Of a stretch of DNA of 64,000 bases, positions 46,095 through 54,942 are shown one piece after another. The notes under the pieces are model-generated. The model was given only the letters and a program-made list of their open reading frames with translations, had not been told where the DNA came from and ran no database searches. Every line of letters begins with the position of its first letter. The first letter of the stretch is position 1. The position numbers were made by a program, and so were the translations under genes. Source of the stretch: Desulfocurvus sp. (lineage in GTDB: Bacteria; Desulfobacterota; Desulfovibrionia; Desulfovibrionales; Desulfovibrionaceae); assembly GCA_020692325.1 (NCBI GenBank), contig JAIMKR010000010.1:42247-106246 (forward strand), read 5' to 3'.

Positions 46095-47783
46095 ATGCCC
46101 CTATGGAAACTCATTCGCCGCAGCCCCTGGCTGATGCTGGCCGCGCTCACCGCCCTGCAGACCGCCCTCACCCTGAACGCCCGCGCCCTGTGGTTCTCCG
46201 ACGAGGTGCGCTACGCCGACGCCTACGCCGGACTGCTGCGCGGGCACTGGCTGGTGCTGAACCTGAATGGCGTGCTCTACCCGGACAAGCCGCCCCTGTA
46301 CTTCTGGCTGCTGCGCGCCCTGGACTTCCTGACCGGCGCGAACGACCCGACCGTGTTCTTCCTGGGCGCGGCGGTAAGCGGCCTGCTCATGATCTACGCC
46401 GTGCTGCTGCTGGCCAAATCGCTGCGGCTGGACGGCGACATCGGTCCCATGGCCGGGCTCATTCTGCTTTCCACGCTGTTCTTCGCCGGGCTGCTGCACT
46501 ACTCGCGCATGGACCTGCTGTTCTCCGCGTTCATCATCGCCTCGCAGGCCGCGTTCTGCGAGGCCTTTCGCCCCGGCGCGGAGGGCAAGCGCCCGCGCAT
46601 GGCGGCGCTGGCCATGCTCCTGGCCGCCCTGGCCACACTGACCAAGGGGCCGCTCGGACTGGCCTTTCCGGTGCTGACGATGCTGCTCTTCCTGTCCTGG
46701 CGCGGTCGCGCGCGGGAGTTCTGGCGCGCCTCCATGCTGCCGGGGCTGCTCGTGCTGCTGGCCGTGGTGTTTTCCTGGCTGGCCGCCGCGTACTTCTCCG
46801 TCGGGCCGGAGTTCCTCCACAATATTTTCTACACGCAGATTTTCTTGCGGGCCACCAAGACCTTCCACCACGCCGAGCCGTGGTACTTCTACCTCGTCGC
46901 CCTGCCTCCGTGCCTACTGCCCTGGACCCTGGCCGTGGTCAGCCTGCCGCTGAAACGATTGTTCTCCGGCGCGTACTGGCGCGGCGTGTGGGCCGCGCGC
47001 CGGGATGCGTCGCCCGCGGGCGACGCCGGCGTGTGGCTGTGGATGAGCGCCGTGAGCGGCTTCATCCTGCTCTCTCTGTTGAGCGGCAAGGTGGTGGTGT
47101 ACGTGCTGCCGCTGCTGGCTCCGCTGGCGCTTTTGCTGGCGCTGGGTCTGCGCCAGTCCGCCCTGCCCTGGCGCCGGCTGTGGATTCTGGCCGGCGTGCT
47201 CTTCGTGGGCTTGGCGGCGGCCGCGTACTCGGCCACACGCTTTCTGCCGCCGCAGCTGGCCTCCAGCATCTGCATCGACGGCAAGCTGCCCGGCGCCGAT
47301 CAGGCGGCCTTTGGCTTCGCCGGCTGCGGTCTGGCACTGCTGCTGCTGCGCCGGCGCGACGCCCGGGAGATTCTGACGGCGCTGGCCATGCTCACGGCCA
47401 TGTGGACACTGCCGGCCGGGCTCTCCGTCTCGCCCGCGCTGGACATCCTCATGAGTCCCCGGCCGCAGGCCCTCATCCTCAAGGAGTTCGCCCAGAAGGG
47501 GTACAAGCCCATCAGCGTGGACATCTACTCCGGCATCTACTCCTACTACTTCGGCGGCCCCATCGAGGAAATTTCCTCCCTGGACGCGCTGACCAAAGAG
47601 CTGGGCAAGGGCGACGTTGTTTTCGCCATCAAAAAGCGCAAGTGGGATTCCTGGACGAACCGGCCGCAGGTCGGTCTGGAGCGCGTGGCCCTGCAGTGGC
47701 TGGCCGGCCAGGACTACTACATCGTGGCCAGCAGGCGGGCGGAAGTGCTCCCGGCGCTGCGGAAGTTGCCGACGAGCGATTAG
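46095..47783 (+). CDS. ArnT/GT39-like membrane glycosyltransferase
   Basis: A 562-residue polytopic protein. The first periplasmic loop has the catalytic-type acidic pair in WFSDEVRYAD, followed by YPDKPPLYFWLLRAL, both typical of ArnT and related polyprenyl-phosphate sugar transferases. About ten to twelve helices precede a periplasmic C-terminal domain of about 110 residues. AAAGGAG lies just upstream of the ATG. Together with the PAP2 gene it forms a two-gene unit likely to modify lipid A or another envelope glycan. The donor sugar is unknown, and aminoarabinose is only one option. Confidence 0.85.
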   Translation: MPLWKLIRRSPWLMLAALTALQTALTLNARALWFSDEVRYADAYAGLLRGHWLVLNLNGVLYPDKPPLYFWLLRALDFLTGANDPTVFFLGAAVSGLLMIYAVLLLAKSLRLDGDIGPMAGLILLSTLFFAGLLHYSRMDLLFSAFIIASQAAFCEAFRPGAEGKRPRMAALAMLLAALATLTKGPLGLAFPVLTMLLFLSWRGRAREFWRASMLPGLLVLLAVVFSWLAAAYFSVGPEFLHNIFYTQIFLRATKTFHHAEPWYFYLVALPPCLLPWTLAVVSLPLKRLFSGAYWRGVWAARRDASPAGDAGVWLWMSAVSGFILLSLLSGKVVVYVLPLLAPLALLLALGLRQSALPWRRLWILAGVLFVGLAAAAYSATRFLPPQLASSICIDGKLPGADQAAFGFAGCGLALLLLRRRDAREILTALAMLTAMWTLPAGLSVSPALDILMSPRPQALILKEFAQKGYKPISVDIYSGIYSYYFGGPIEEISSLDALTKELGKGDVVFAIKKRKWDSWTNRPQVGLERVALQWLAGQDYYIVASRRAEVLPALRKLPTSD

Positions 47784-47886
47784 GCACGCAATTTGCTAGG
47801 GCGGTTTGAAACATCAGGCCGCCCGCCGGGATTTCGAAGCCTCCAGCGACGGCCGCACACTCTGCGCCATTTCCGGAGGTTTTTTA

Positions 47887-48570
47887 GTGCGCGCCAAGGG
47901 TCTCGCCACGTTCCTCTGCCTGCTCGCCCCGATGCTGACCGTTTTGGGCGGTTGCGCATCCGTGCCGCTGCTGGCGGCCATGGACGTGCTGAACGTGGCG
48001 GAGACCGGCAAGACCGGCTACGACATGGCGACCGGCCTCAACACCCGCAGAAGCCTTCAGCAAGACACAAGCAAGGATGCGCAGATAGAGGCCCGGCTGC
48101 GCGCCGCGCTCGACGCCCAGGGAGGCTCGCTGCGCAACGCCGTGCCGCAGGTTTCGGACGGCCGCGCCTTTGTGGTTGGGACATACGCCTCGCCGGCGGA
48201 GCTGGACCGCGCGCGCCGGGCGGTGGGGAACATCAAGGGTGTCAACGAGACGACGCTCTGCCTGTTCCCGGCCGGCTCGCGGTCGCGCCTCGCCGCCAGC
48301 GACGGCGAAATCCGCGACAACATCGTCCGCATGGCGGGCCTGCGCACCCAGGAGGTGCGCGTGCATGTGGTGCAGGGCAACGCCGTCATCATCGGCCGTG
48401 TGCGCAGCCGAAAGCAGGAGGAGCATATCAAGCGCTGCGCCCGGGATGCCGGGGCGGCCAGCGTGCGCAGCTACGTGCGCATCGCCGGCGACGCCAGCCC
48501 GCCGGAAAGCAGCCGACTGGCGGACGCCCCGCTGGCCGACGCTACGCCCCCTCGAAAATCCGCTCGATGA
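47887..48570 (+). CDS. BON-domain lipoprotein
   Basis: A 227-residue protein. A signal peptide ends in the lipobox-like VLGGC (Cys near residue 23). Two BON domains follow (about 60-130 and 135-200), the second reading EVRVHVVQGNAVIIGRV. BON lipoproteins such as OsmY and DolP-type proteins sit at the outer membrane and help keep the envelope intact. The GTG at 47887 has GGAGG 7 bases upstream. Its last 29 bases overlap the convergent oxidoreductase gene. Confidence 0.8.
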   Translation: MRAKGLATFLCLLAPMLTVLGGCASVPLLAAMDVLNVAETGKTGYDMATGLNTRRSLQQDTSKDAQIEARLRAALDAQGGSLRNAVPQVSDGRAFVVGTYASPAELDRARRAVGNIKGVNETTLCLFPAGSRSRLAASDGEIRDNIVRMAGLRTQEVRVHVVQGNAVIIGRVRSRKQEEHIKRCARDAGAASVRSYVRIAGDASPPESSRLADAPLADATPPRKSAR

Positions 48571-49459
48571 CCTTCAGCACCGCGAGTCCGTCCTCGCCGG
48601 TGATGGGAGGCCGCGTCTTGTCGCGCACGGCGGCCAGAAAGGCCGTCAGCTCCTCACGCATCTGCTCGCGCCGCATCACCGGCCAGTCGCGCACGGTGTA
48701 ATTTTTCTCCGACTCGGCGAACATGCCGTATTCGCGCACCTGCTGCGTCATGAGATCCGCCTCGACGAAGCGGCTCTTGCACGAGGCGGTGACCTTGCGC
48801 GAGCGGAAAGGCGTGACCCAGTTGGTGGTGATGTGCGCCAGCACCCCGTTTTCCATCTTGGCGGTGATGAGAGCGGAGTCCTCGTGCTTGCCCAGGCTGG
48901 CCGAGAACACGCCCGACACCGTCTCGAAGTTCGAACCGGTGAGGTGGCGGATCAGGTCGATGTCGTGGGAGCCCAGGTCGCGGATGACGCCCACGTCCTG
49001 AATGCGCACCGGGTACGGCCCCACGCGCTCGATGGAGAGCGAGATGAGGTCGTCGCCGATGAGTTCCTTCATGCGCTGGATGGCCGGGTTGAAACGCTCG
49101 ATGTGGCCGACCATGAGCGGCACGCCCTTGGCCTTGGCGGCCTCCACCAATCGCCAGCCCTGCTCGGCCGTGGCGGCCAGCGGCTTTTCCACCAGCAGGG
49201 CCACGCCGTGCTCGATGACCTCCAACGCCACCTCATAGTGCAGCACCGTGGGCACACTGATGCTCACCGCGTCGGGCTTCAGCTTGAGCAAGTCCGGCAG
49301 ATGCGTGAAGCCGGGCACGCCGAAGCGCTTCTTCGCGTCGTCCAGATTGGCCTGCGCCACGTCCATGACGCCGACCACCTGCACGTCGGGCATTTCGCAG
49401 TAATTGCGCAGATGAACCTTGCCCATGGAGCCCAGACCGATGACGCCGACTTTCTGCAT
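48542..49459 (-). CDS. Gfo/Idh/MocA-family NAD(P)-dependent sugar oxidoreductase
   Basis: A 305-residue enzyme. The N-terminal Rossmann motif VGVIGLGSMGKVHLRNY, the family motif VEKPLA and the segment GHIERFNPA with its histidine indicate a nucleotide-sugar dehydrogenase. AAAGGA precedes the ATG. It lies divergent to lpxB. Members of this family (GnnA-like) oxidise UDP-GlcNAc at C3 for lipid A with amide-linked chains, and some lie beside lpx genes; that role is plausible but not shown. No aminotransferase partner (GnnB) is in the window. Confidence 0.85.
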   Translation of the reverse strand: MQKVGVIGLGSMGKVHLRNYCEMPDVQVVGVMDVAQANLDDAKKRFGVPGFTHLPDLLKLKPDAVSISVPTVLHYEVALEVIEHGVALLVEKPLAATAEQGWRLVEAAKAKGVPLMVGHIERFNPAIQRMKELIGDDLISLSIERVGPYPVRIQDVGVIRDLGSHDIDLIRHLTGSNFETVSGVFSASLGKHEDSALITAKMENGVLAHITTNWVTPFRSRKVTASCKSRFVEADLMTQQVREYGMFAESEKNYTVRDWPVMRREQMREELTAFLAAVRDKTRPPITGEDGLAVLKVIERIFEGA

Positions 49460-49779
49460 GGAATTCGTCCTTTACTTGTGGTGTTCCGCGTGTCCGCGGC
49501 CGCGCGCGACAAAGCTAGGCGGCGCCGACGTCGAAGCGGACGGCGGGGCCTGTGACGACGCGGACGGCAAGGCCGACGACACTACGGGCAGCCCTGTCCT
49601 ACATGCGCGGGCCGGGCATTGCAACCCGACCCGGGCCGCCCCATCCGGCGTGACCCCGCACGGCCGACGACGCCCCGCCGGGCACTTGCCTCCCCCAAGC
49701 GCTTGAGGCGCAACCAGCCAGCGCCAGGGAAAGCGATGGCAGGCCGCCCGCCCCCATCGGCGCGCCCTCCGGCGCTCTG
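49460..49779. other. Non-coding gap between the oxidoreductase and lpxB
   Basis: G+C-rich, with no gene or RNA recognised. The lpxB promoter lies at its right end. Confidence 0.5.
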
Positions 49780-49808
49780 TTGCGCCGGTTCGGAATTCAC
49801 GCTATCCC
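49780..49808 (+). promoter_or_regulatory. Candidate promoter of lpxB, predicted leaderless
   Basis: TTGCGC (49780-49785), 17-base spacer, TATCCC (49803-49808). The lpxB ATG is at 49815, 6 bases after the -10, and has no SD. The -35 is identical to that of the PAP2 promoter. Confidence 0.5.
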
Positions 49809-49814
49809 CGCCGC

Positions 49815-51125
49815 ATGAGCACCACCGCCCCCATCTGGATCAACGCCGGCGAGCCCTCGGGCGACATCCACGCCGCGGGCCTGCTGCGCGCACTGCGCGA
49901 GCGCGAACCCGGGCTCACCGCCATCGGCATGGGCGGCCCGGCGCTGGCCGGGGCCGGCTGCCGCGTGCGCTTTCCCATGCGCCTCATCTCGCTGGTCGGC
50001 CTCACCGAGGTCCTCGCCGGCCTGCCGCGCATTCTGCGCCTGCTCGGCCAGGTCAAGGCAGCGCTCGTGGCCACGCGCCCGCGCGCCGTGGTGCTCATCG
50101 ACTGCCCGGAGTTCAATTTCCGCGTGGCGCGCATCGCCGTGGGGCTGGGCATTCCGGTCTACTACTACATCAGCCCGCAGGTGTGGGCCTGGCGCTCCGG
50201 CCGGGTGAAATTCCTGCGCCGCAACACGCGCCGGGTGCTGTGCATCCTGCCCTTCGAGAAGGACTTTTACGCCGCTCACGGCATGAACGTGGACTACGTG
50301 GGGCACCCGCTCATGGACCAGCTGCCGCTGGCCGAGCTCGACGCCGCGCCGATCGATCCGAACCTGCTCGGCCTGCTGCCAGGCAGTCGGCGCAAGGAGA
50401 TCGCCTCGCTGCTGCCGGACTTCTGCCGCGCCGCGCGCCTGCTGCGACGCGACATGCCGAACCTGCGGCTGGCCATGGCCCGCGCGCCGGGCGTGGAGGA
50501 ATCCTATCTGCGCTCGTTTTTGCCCAGCGACCTGCCCATGACCATCCTCCCGCCGGAGGAACGCCACCGGCTGATGCGCCAAAGCCGCGCACTGCTCGCG
50601 GCCAGCGGCACCGCCACGCTGGAGGCCGCGCTCATCGGCACGCCGATGGTGGTGGCGTATCGGCTCTCGGCCCTCAGCTTCGCCATTGGCAAAGCCGTGG
50701 TGAAGGTCAAATACGCCAGCCTGGCCAACCTCATCATGGGCCACGAGGTATTCCCAGAACTTTTGCAGCGCGACGCCACGCCCGAGCGCATGGCGGGCAG
50801 GCTCGCGCCCTGGCTGGCCGACGACGAGCCCCTGGCCGCCACGCGGCTGGAGCTGGCCGACCTGCGCCGGCGCGTGGGCGGACCGGGCGCGACGCGGCGC
50901 GCTGCGGAGATCATTCTGAACGATCTGAACGACCTGCGCGAGCTGCGCGGTGCCGGCCAATCGCTCCAGCCGGGCCAATCCGCTCCATCACCCCACTCCG
51001 CTCAACCGGCCAGACCGACGAACTCGGCGAAATCGATCAGCTCGAAAAAATCGTCCGGCCCGTCGGAATCGGCGCAATCGTCCGACGCCACGAAGACGGC
51101 CAACCGTCCCCTGTCCGGGAGCTAA
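49815..51125 (+). CDS. lpxB: Lipid-A-disaccharide synthase with disordered C-terminal tail
   Basis: A 436-residue peripheral membrane GT19 enzyme. It condenses UDP-2,3-diacyl-GlcN with lipid X. Diagnostic segments are NAGEPSGDIHAAGLL, SLVGLTEVLAGLP, LIDCPEFNFRVAR, YYISPQVWAWRSGRVK and YVGHPLMDQL. The enzyme proper ends near residue 375. The last 60 residues are a low-complexity Ser/Pro/Gln/Lys-rich tail not usual in the family. A small conserved gene follows after 6 bases. Confidence 0.96.
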   Translation: MSTTAPIWINAGEPSGDIHAAGLLRALREREPGLTAIGMGGPALAGAGCRVRFPMRLISLVGLTEVLAGLPRILRLLGQVKAALVATRPRAVVLIDCPEFNFRVARIAVGLGIPVYYYISPQVWAWRSGRVKFLRRNTRRVLCILPFEKDFYAAHGMNVDYVGHPLMDQLPLAELDAAPIDPNLLGLLPGSRRKEIASLLPDFCRAARLLRRDMPNLRLAMARAPGVEESYLRSFLPSDLPMTILPPEERHRLMRQSRALLAASGTATLEAALIGTPMVVAYRLSALSFAIGKAVVKVKYASLANLIMGHEVFPELLQRDATPERMAGRLAPWLADDEPLAATRLELADLRRRVGGPGATRRAAEIILNDLNDLRELRGAGQSLQPGQSAPSPHSAQPARPTNSAKSISSKKSSGPSESAQSSDATKTANRPLSGS

Positions 51126-51131
51126 GGAGCT

Positions 51132-51458
51132 ATGATGGAAGCGGTGCGCGTGTACGCGGACATCCACGGGCTCTCGCCCGAGGCCTGGGCGGAGATACGC
51201 GCCTCCATGCCCTTCGACCAGTCCGTGTACAAGGATCGGAACCTCGCCGTGGACTTCGAGGGGCCATACATCGACGTGGAGCCATTTTTGAACGACGTGG
51301 CCCGGCTCATGGACGCCGACGGCTGGGGCAAGCTCGATTACATCGACCAGATCGACTACGCCCTCACCCGCTACGTCATCAAAAAGGGCGAGTGGAAGGC
51401 CAAGGACGTGCTCATCGACAACGTGGTGGAGAAGGTGCACCAGGAATCGGGAGTGTAG
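51132..51458 (+). CDS. Conserved hypothetical protein, acidic
   Basis: A 108-residue soluble acidic protein with many Asp and Glu (VYKDRNLAVDFEGPYIDVEP, then DGWGKLDYIDQIDYALTRYV). It has no signal peptide and no motif I recognise. AAGGAG before the ATG and the 6-base gap from lpxB suggest co-transcription. The very next gene is AT-rich and foreign in composition. Confidence 0.72.
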   Translation: MMEAVRVYADIHGLSPEAWAEIRASMPFDQSVYKDRNLAVDFEGPYIDVEPFLNDVARLMDADGWGKLDYIDQIDYALTRYVIKKGEWKAKDVLIDNVVEKVHQESGV

Positions 51459-51467
51459 GTGGAAAAC

Positions 51468-52700
51468 ATGCTTGGACTTCAAACATTGCTTGAGCGAACA
51501 TTAAAAGATTTACCTAAGGCATCACTCGGGAATGTATTAGACCAAAAGTTACGCAAGAAGAATATCATATTATCGAGAAAACAGCTCACAGAAGTAGCTA
51601 GCAAAATCCTCAACGGTGAAAGTGAAGTACATCTACCAGATGACAGATATTCTAATAATGTTGATATAACAATCACAAAAGACGACGTCGATCTTGCCAT
51701 TGAAATTTTTGAACGACATAATACAAATTTACTGTCTTCACTAAATAATCTTACAACAAAAATTGCAAAAATAATTCTAAAGACACTTACAAAAAACTGG
51801 AAACAACAACGTCATTATGAGGATACCACCCGTTCCAACTTCAATACACGACTTCTTTGTAGGTGGGGGAAGCCAATTCAACAACTACGAATGATGGTTA
51901 CCATTTCTAGAGAATTCGCGATGGAATTCTCCAAACACTTTACTGAACCTTCAGAGCCTCACAAAGCTGAGGTAATTTTACGGCTTCATGCAAGATCATG
52001 CCAAGTCGCTGAAGAAATAATCACACTTTTATCTGAAGGTTTTGCTGATGGAGCGATGGCAAGGTGGCGCACGTTGCACGAAATCGCAGCAACTGAGCTT
52101 TTTATCTCTGGAGCTGATAATGACCTAGCTGAAAAATATATCTTACATCAAGGCATTGAGGCTCATCGTGCAGCGATTGAATATCAGGCATGTGCACCGT
52201 CTCTAAACAGCCAATTATTTACACAAGACGAAATAGATAATTTTAAATCCAGATATGATGATCTAAAAAATAGATTTGGCAATGACTATTGCCATCCATA
52301 CGGATGGGCTTCAGCACATCTACAAATGCCGAAACCAACATTCAGAGATATCGAAAAGGCATCTGGAATATCGCATTTTCGCAGTTACTACAGACTCGCT
52401 AGCCATAACGTCCATGCGAATCCCAAAGGGATATTTTACAAGCTTGGATTGATTGACGATAGAGATATTCTCTTAACAGGACCTAGCAACGGTGGGCTTG
52501 CCGATCCTGGATGTTGTACAGCAATATCCTTGGCGCAAACGGCCTGTCCGCTCATGAAATTACACACTTCATTCGACACACTTGTCATAATGAAAATACT
52601 ACAAGAATTATCAGAGGACACAGAGGAAAAATTCATTCTCGTTCACCAGAAACTACTCGCGGAATCTTACGACGAAACGGTACGCGATTCGCAACAATAG
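51468..52700 (+). CDS. DUF5677-like protein in an AT-rich island
   Basis: A 410-residue soluble protein, mainly helical. The central part (RLHARSCQVAEEIITLLSEG, then ADGAMARWRTLHEIAATELF) fits the DUF5677 family. A segment RLASHNVHANP resembles the R-x4-6-H motif of HEPN nucleases, but this is only a suggestion. Base use is very unlike the surroundings: one sampled line of 60 bases (51481-51540) has 22 G or C, and codons end mostly in A or T. The ATG at 51468 has AGGTGG upstream; a GTG at 51459 directly after the preceding stop is the alternative. It is probably acquired by transfer. Confidence 0.72.
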   Translation: MLGLQTLLERTLKDLPKASLGNVLDQKLRKKNIILSRKQLTEVASKILNGESEVHLPDDRYSNNVDITITKDDVDLAIEIFERHNTNLLSSLNNLTTKIAKIILKTLTKNWKQQRHYEDTTRSNFNTRLLCRWGKPIQQLRMMVTISREFAMEFSKHFTEPSEPHKAEVILRLHARSCQVAEEIITLLSEGFADGAMARWRTLHEIAATELFISGADNDLAEKYILHQGIEAHRAAIEYQACAPSLNSQLFTQDEIDNFKSRYDDLKNRFGNDYCHPYGWASAHLQMPKPTFRDIEKASGISHFRSYYRLASHNVHANPKGIFYKLGLIDDRDILLTGPSNGGLADPGCCTAISLAQTACPLMKLHTSFDTLVIMKILQELSEDTEEKFILVHQKLLAESYDETVRDSQQ

Positions 52701-52801
52701 ACACGCATTACAATCATGATTCACGCATTCAAAATACCCAGGGCATAGCAACCCAGACCAGTCTAAGACTCTTCGTTCGTCCACGGCGAGCATCTAGAGC
52801 C

Positions 52802-52915
52802 CTACGCGGTAAAATCCATCAGCATCAAGCGCAGTCCGGACGGAAGCATGCGCAACTCATAGCCGAAAGTAACCTCCCGCCCCCTCAGCACGTCTAACCC
52901 TTTGTCGTCGCTATG
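52802..52915 (-). pseudogene. Possible 3' remnant of a gene
   Basis: The minus strand reads DKGLDVLRGREVTFGYELRM and ends LPSGLRLMLMDFTA before a TAG at 52802. It has native-looking G+C-rich codons and a plausible protein end, but no start: upstream lies the opposite-strand sulfotransferase gene. It may be the tail of a gene disrupted when the island arrived. This is weak evidence. Confidence 0.22.
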
Positions 52916-54292
52916 CGGAACCCCGGGGAGGGGAGCTGCGGCGGCGAAAGGGGAACGACGCTGGAAGCCTTCATCCACATCGGCACACGACACACCGGAA
53001 CCACAAGCATTCAGGCCACCTTGCAGGCGAACCGCGCGGCGCTCGCCGGTCGCGGCGTGTTTTACCTGTCCTCGCCAGGCGAGCGCGACCACAGCGTCAT
53101 CGCCGTCTGCTGTCTGCGCGCCCCCCGCGCCGACGATTTCCCTTCCGGCCACTGCCCCGGCACCCCGGAGGACCGCGCGGCCCTCCTCGGCAATTTCCAC
53201 AGGCGCTTCGCCGACGAAATGGCCCGGTTGCCGCAAAACGCGCGCGTGGTCGTTTCCAGCGCGCACCTGCACTCCCGCCTCGTCCACGCGGACGAGATCG
53301 CCGCGCTGCGCGACCTGTTCGCCCCGTTCTGCCAGCGCGTCACCATCATCGTGTACCTGCGCGAGCAGCTGGACACGGCATTGGACAGCTACGCCGACGC
53401 CCTGCGAAACGGCAACGCGGAGGACCTGTCGCGATTTCTGCCACACCGCTGCCGGTCGGAAAATCCGTTTTACAATCACTACGAGTCGTTGCGGAAATGG
53501 GCCGATGTCTTCGGCCGGGAGAATTTGCGCCCGCGCCTGTTCGACGCCGCGCGGCTTGCGCGCGGGGAGCTTGGGGAGGATTTTCTGGCCCAGGTGGACC
53601 CGGCGCTTTCCTCCTGCCCGATCACGCGCCAGCCACCGCCGGACCAGCCACCGGACGCCTTCGGCCAATGCCTGCTGCGGCAACTGAATCAACGCCTGCC
53701 ACGACGGCACGACGCCGACGCGCTGAGCGAGGCGGTCACGCGGTTCATCGTCGCGCGCACGGCCCGCCGGGGAGCGAGCGGCGTCCCGGTGGACGAGGAC
53801 TTGGCCGCCACCATCCGCGACCGCTTCGCCGCCAGCAACGAACTGGTGCGCCGGGAATATTTCCCGCGTCGAACGCTGCTGTTCGACCCCGGCACGGACG
53901 AGTTCGGCGTCGCCGAACCTAGGCTGACGCGCGAACGCGAGGTATTGCTCGGCGAGATTTTGGGATTTTTCACCGAGGCCCTGCGCTCGCAGGCCCGGCA
54001 GCTGCGCACGCGGCGGCCGAACCGGACCGCGCAGCCAATCCGGCCGGGACTGTCCGGTCAGTCGGGCCGCCCGGAAGACCAATGGAAAGCAATGGAATCA
54101 GCGGAAGCGGAGTCGGCCGGCCAGCGGCCTCAGCGACAACGCCCGGAATCGGCGGACTTCACCGCCAACGCGGGGAACGACGCCGGCGAAGACGACCGGA
54201 CGACGATCATCTCCCCCGACTCCCTGGATGAGGGACGGACGACGCCGGCGGCCATTTTGCTGAACGCGCCGGTCACAGCACCACGACATTGA
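52913..54292 (+). CDS. Sulfotransferase-like P-loop protein with long disordered tail
   Basis: A 459-residue frame. The segment AFIHIGTRHTGTTSIQATLQ is the 5' PAPS-binding loop of the sulfotransferase family found in polysaccharide gene clusters, and VTIIVYLREQLDTA matches the 3'-phosphate site region. The domain ends near residue 365. The remaining residues are low-complexity (rich in Arg, Pro, Gln, Ser), as in lpxB upstream. The start is uncertain: the ATG at 52913 lacks an SD and adds 16 residues before the domain. Its end overlaps cspA by 20 bases on the other strand. The acceptor is unknown. Confidence 0.75.
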   Translation: MRNPGEGSCGGERGTTLEAFIHIGTRHTGTTSIQATLQANRAALAGRGVFYLSSPGERDHSVIAVCCLRAPRADDFPSGHCPGTPEDRAALLGNFHRRFADEMARLPQNARVVVSSAHLHSRLVHADEIAALRDLFAPFCQRVTIIVYLREQLDTALDSYADALRNGNAEDLSRFLPHRCRSENPFYNHYESLRKWADVFGRENLRPRLFDAARLARGELGEDFLAQVDPALSSCPITRQPPPDQPPDAFGQCLLRQLNQRLPRRHDADALSEAVTRFIVARTARRGASGVPVDEDLAATIRDRFAASNELVRREYFPRRTLLFDPGTDEFGVAEPRLTREREVLLGEILGFFTEALRSQARQLRTRRPNRTAQPIRPGLSGQSGRPEDQWKAMESAEAESAGQRPQRQRPESADFTANAGNDAGEDDRTTIISPDSLDEGRTTPAAILLNAPVTAPRH

Positions 54293-54479
54293 CCGCGCGC
54301 AGGGCCTCGCCCCCCTCGGCCAGGTCGAAGCGCACCCGTTCGCCCGGGGCGAGGGTCTGGAAGCCGTCGCGCTGGATTTCCGAATAGTGGACGAACACGT
54401 CGCGCCCGGCCTCGTCGGTCAGAAAACCGAAGCCCTTGCGCTCGTCGAAATAACTCACCACGCCGTCGTGCCGCGCCAT
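54273..54479 (-). CDS. cspA: Cold-shock domain protein
   Basis: A 68-residue single-domain protein with RNP1 (KGFGFLT) and RNP2 (VFVHYSEI). It binds single-stranded nucleic acid and acts as an RNA chaperone. GGAGG precedes the ATG, and a candidate promoter lies 25-53 bases upstream. It is convergent with the sulfotransferase-like gene. Confidence 0.94.
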   Translation of the reverse strand: MARHDGVVSYFDERKGFGFLTDEAGRDVFVHYSEIQRDGFQTLAPGERVRFDLAEGGEALRAVNVVVL

Positions 54480-54503
54480 GTCCGCCTCCCCGGGGATTCC
54501 CGC

Positions 54504-54532
54504 CGCATAGCCCATCGACGGGGCGCTGGCAA
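54504..54532 (-). promoter_or_regulatory. Candidate promoter of the cold-shock gene
   Basis: On the minus strand TTGCCA (54532-54527), a 17-base spacer and TATGCG (54509-54504), giving a short leader of about 20 bases. Confidence 0.55.
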
Positions 54533-54570
54533 GATGACCCGCGTGCCGAGGCGAAACGCCGCGCCAACAC

Positions 54571-54592
54571 AAAAAGCCCGCCAGAGGCGGGC
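54571..54592 (-). terminator. Rho-independent terminator of infA
   Basis: On the minus strand GCCCGCC-TCT-GGCGGGC is followed by TTTTT. It is a perfect 7-bp stem with a 3-base loop, 28 bases after the infA stop. Confidence 0.9.
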
Positions 54593-54619
54593 TCATTGTG
54601 CGTGCGATGAAGGGAGGGG

Positions 54620-54838
54620 TTAGCGCAGGCGGAAGGTGATGCGGCCGCGCGTCAAATCGTAGGGGGAGAGCTCCACCTTGACCTTGTCGCCGGGCAGGAT
54701 GCGAATGTAGTGCTTGCGCATCTTGCCGGAGATGTGGCCCAGGATGCTGTGGCCGTTTTGCAGTTCCACACGGAACATGGCGTTCGGCAGGGCCTCCTGG
54801 ATGACGCCCTCGACTTCTATGGCTTCTTCTTTGGACAT
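54620..54838 (-). CDS. infA: Translation initiation factor IF-1
   Basis: A 72-residue OB-fold protein that occupies the ribosomal A site during initiation. [40 protein letters not shown] and the end RGRITFRLR are canonical. GAGGAGA precedes the ATG. It has its own terminator and a candidate promoter inside the end of the TrpF-like gene. Confidence 0.98.
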   Translation of the reverse strand: MSKEEAIEVEGVIQEALPNAMFRVELQNGHSILGHISGKMRKHYIRILPGDKVKVELSPYDLTRGRITFRLR

Positions 54839-54913
54839 GCAGTCTCCTCAAATTGCGAGCCGGAACCGGACACGGCGAACAGCCGCGCCCCGAGGGCTCT
54901 CGAAAGGTGTCGC

Positions 54914-54942
54914 TTCTTACTGCGATTCGCAATCTTTGGCAA
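54914..54942 (-). promoter_or_regulatory. Candidate promoter of infA
   Basis: On the minus strand TTGCCA (54942-54937), a 17-base spacer and TAAGAA (54919-54914), overlapping the last codons of the upstream gene. It leaves a leader of about 70 bases before infA. Confidence 0.5.

Noticed and set aside
46095..47783. Firm assignment as ArnT (aminoarabinose transferase)
   Set aside because: No other arn genes are present, so only an ArnT/GT39-like call is supported.
52802..54082. Long minus-strand frame opposite the sulfotransferase-like gene
   Set aside because: The upstream part is a shadow. Only the last 35 codons outside the gene look protein-like and are listed separately as a weak remnant.
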